From Actinomycetes bacterium (GTDB taxonomy: Bacteria; Actinomycetota; Actinomycetes; S36-B12; UBA10799), in assembly GCA_029779995.1 (NCBI GenBank), contig JAKOZM010000355.1, positions 1 through 5,636 on the forward strand: 5,636 nt of DNA. Direction: 5' to 3'. Positions 5,615-5,636 of this stretch are shown one piece after another. The notes below the pieces were generated by a model. The model was not told the DNA's origin, made no database searches, and worked only from the letters and a program-made list of their open reading frames with translations. Made by a program: the position numbers and the translations under genes. Numbering within the stretch: the stretch's first letter is position 1; each line of letters begins with the position of its first letter.

Positions 5615-5636
5615 GGCGTGTCACCGCAACAAGTGC

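Larger units (their letters stand above)
5480..5636. other. Upstream region of the RDD gene, no gene seen
   Basis: These 157 bases contain no supportable coding sequence. A minus-strand frame from 5624 runs into the RDD gene in another phase and is Arg/Pro-rich without a recognisable domain. The region holds the TAACCT box and the inverted repeat at 5601-5614. Confidence 0.5.

Noticed and set aside
5388..5624. Minus-strand 78-codon frame entering the RDD gene
   Set aside because: It is Arg/Pro-rich, overlaps the RDD start in another phase, and has no ribosome binding site or recognisable family.

Overview
The window is GC-rich DNA, most likely from an actinobacterium (Actinomycetota). The support is the base composition, GTG starts on both transporter genes, two minus-strand genes with a TANNNT hexamer 6-7 nt before the start codon and no Shine-Dalgarno site (the usual leaderless arrangement in this phylum), and an RDD-family protein with an Arg/Pro-rich linker of a kind I recall from actinobacterial RDD proteins. 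I cannot name a genus.

Layout: five genes fill almost the whole window in two convergent groups. The plus-strand group (26-2113) is a class-III PLP-dependent aminotransferase related to glutamate-1-semialdehyde aminomutase, followed after 54 nt by a LysE/RhtB-family amino-acid exporter. The minus-strand group reads from the right: a 623-residue RDD-family membrane protein (5479-3608), then a second LysE/RhtB-type exporter (3468-2854), then a DUF554 membrane protein (2854-2117). The last two overlap by one base (TGATG). The two groups meet tail to tail with only 3 nt between stop codons. The rightmost 157 nt (5480-5636) hold no gene I can support, only a leaderless-type promoter for the RDD gene and a small inverted repeat.

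How the genes may work together: the aminotransferase and its downstream exporter could form a small make-and-export or detoxify-and-export unit for an amino acid or amine, but the substrate is not visible. The minus-strand genes all encode membrane proteins. LysE-type exporter and DUF554 are very probably co-translated. The RDD gene has its own promoter-like sequence and may be separate.

The most unusual item is the soluble half of the RDD protein. Residues 53-372 are twenty consecutive 16-residue units in perfect register, each built from two 8-residue halves beginning with a residue followed by proline. At the DNA level this is a 960-bp array of 48-bp units, with recent-looking duplications of 192 and 240 bp inside it. 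I do not recognise this repeat as a named domain.
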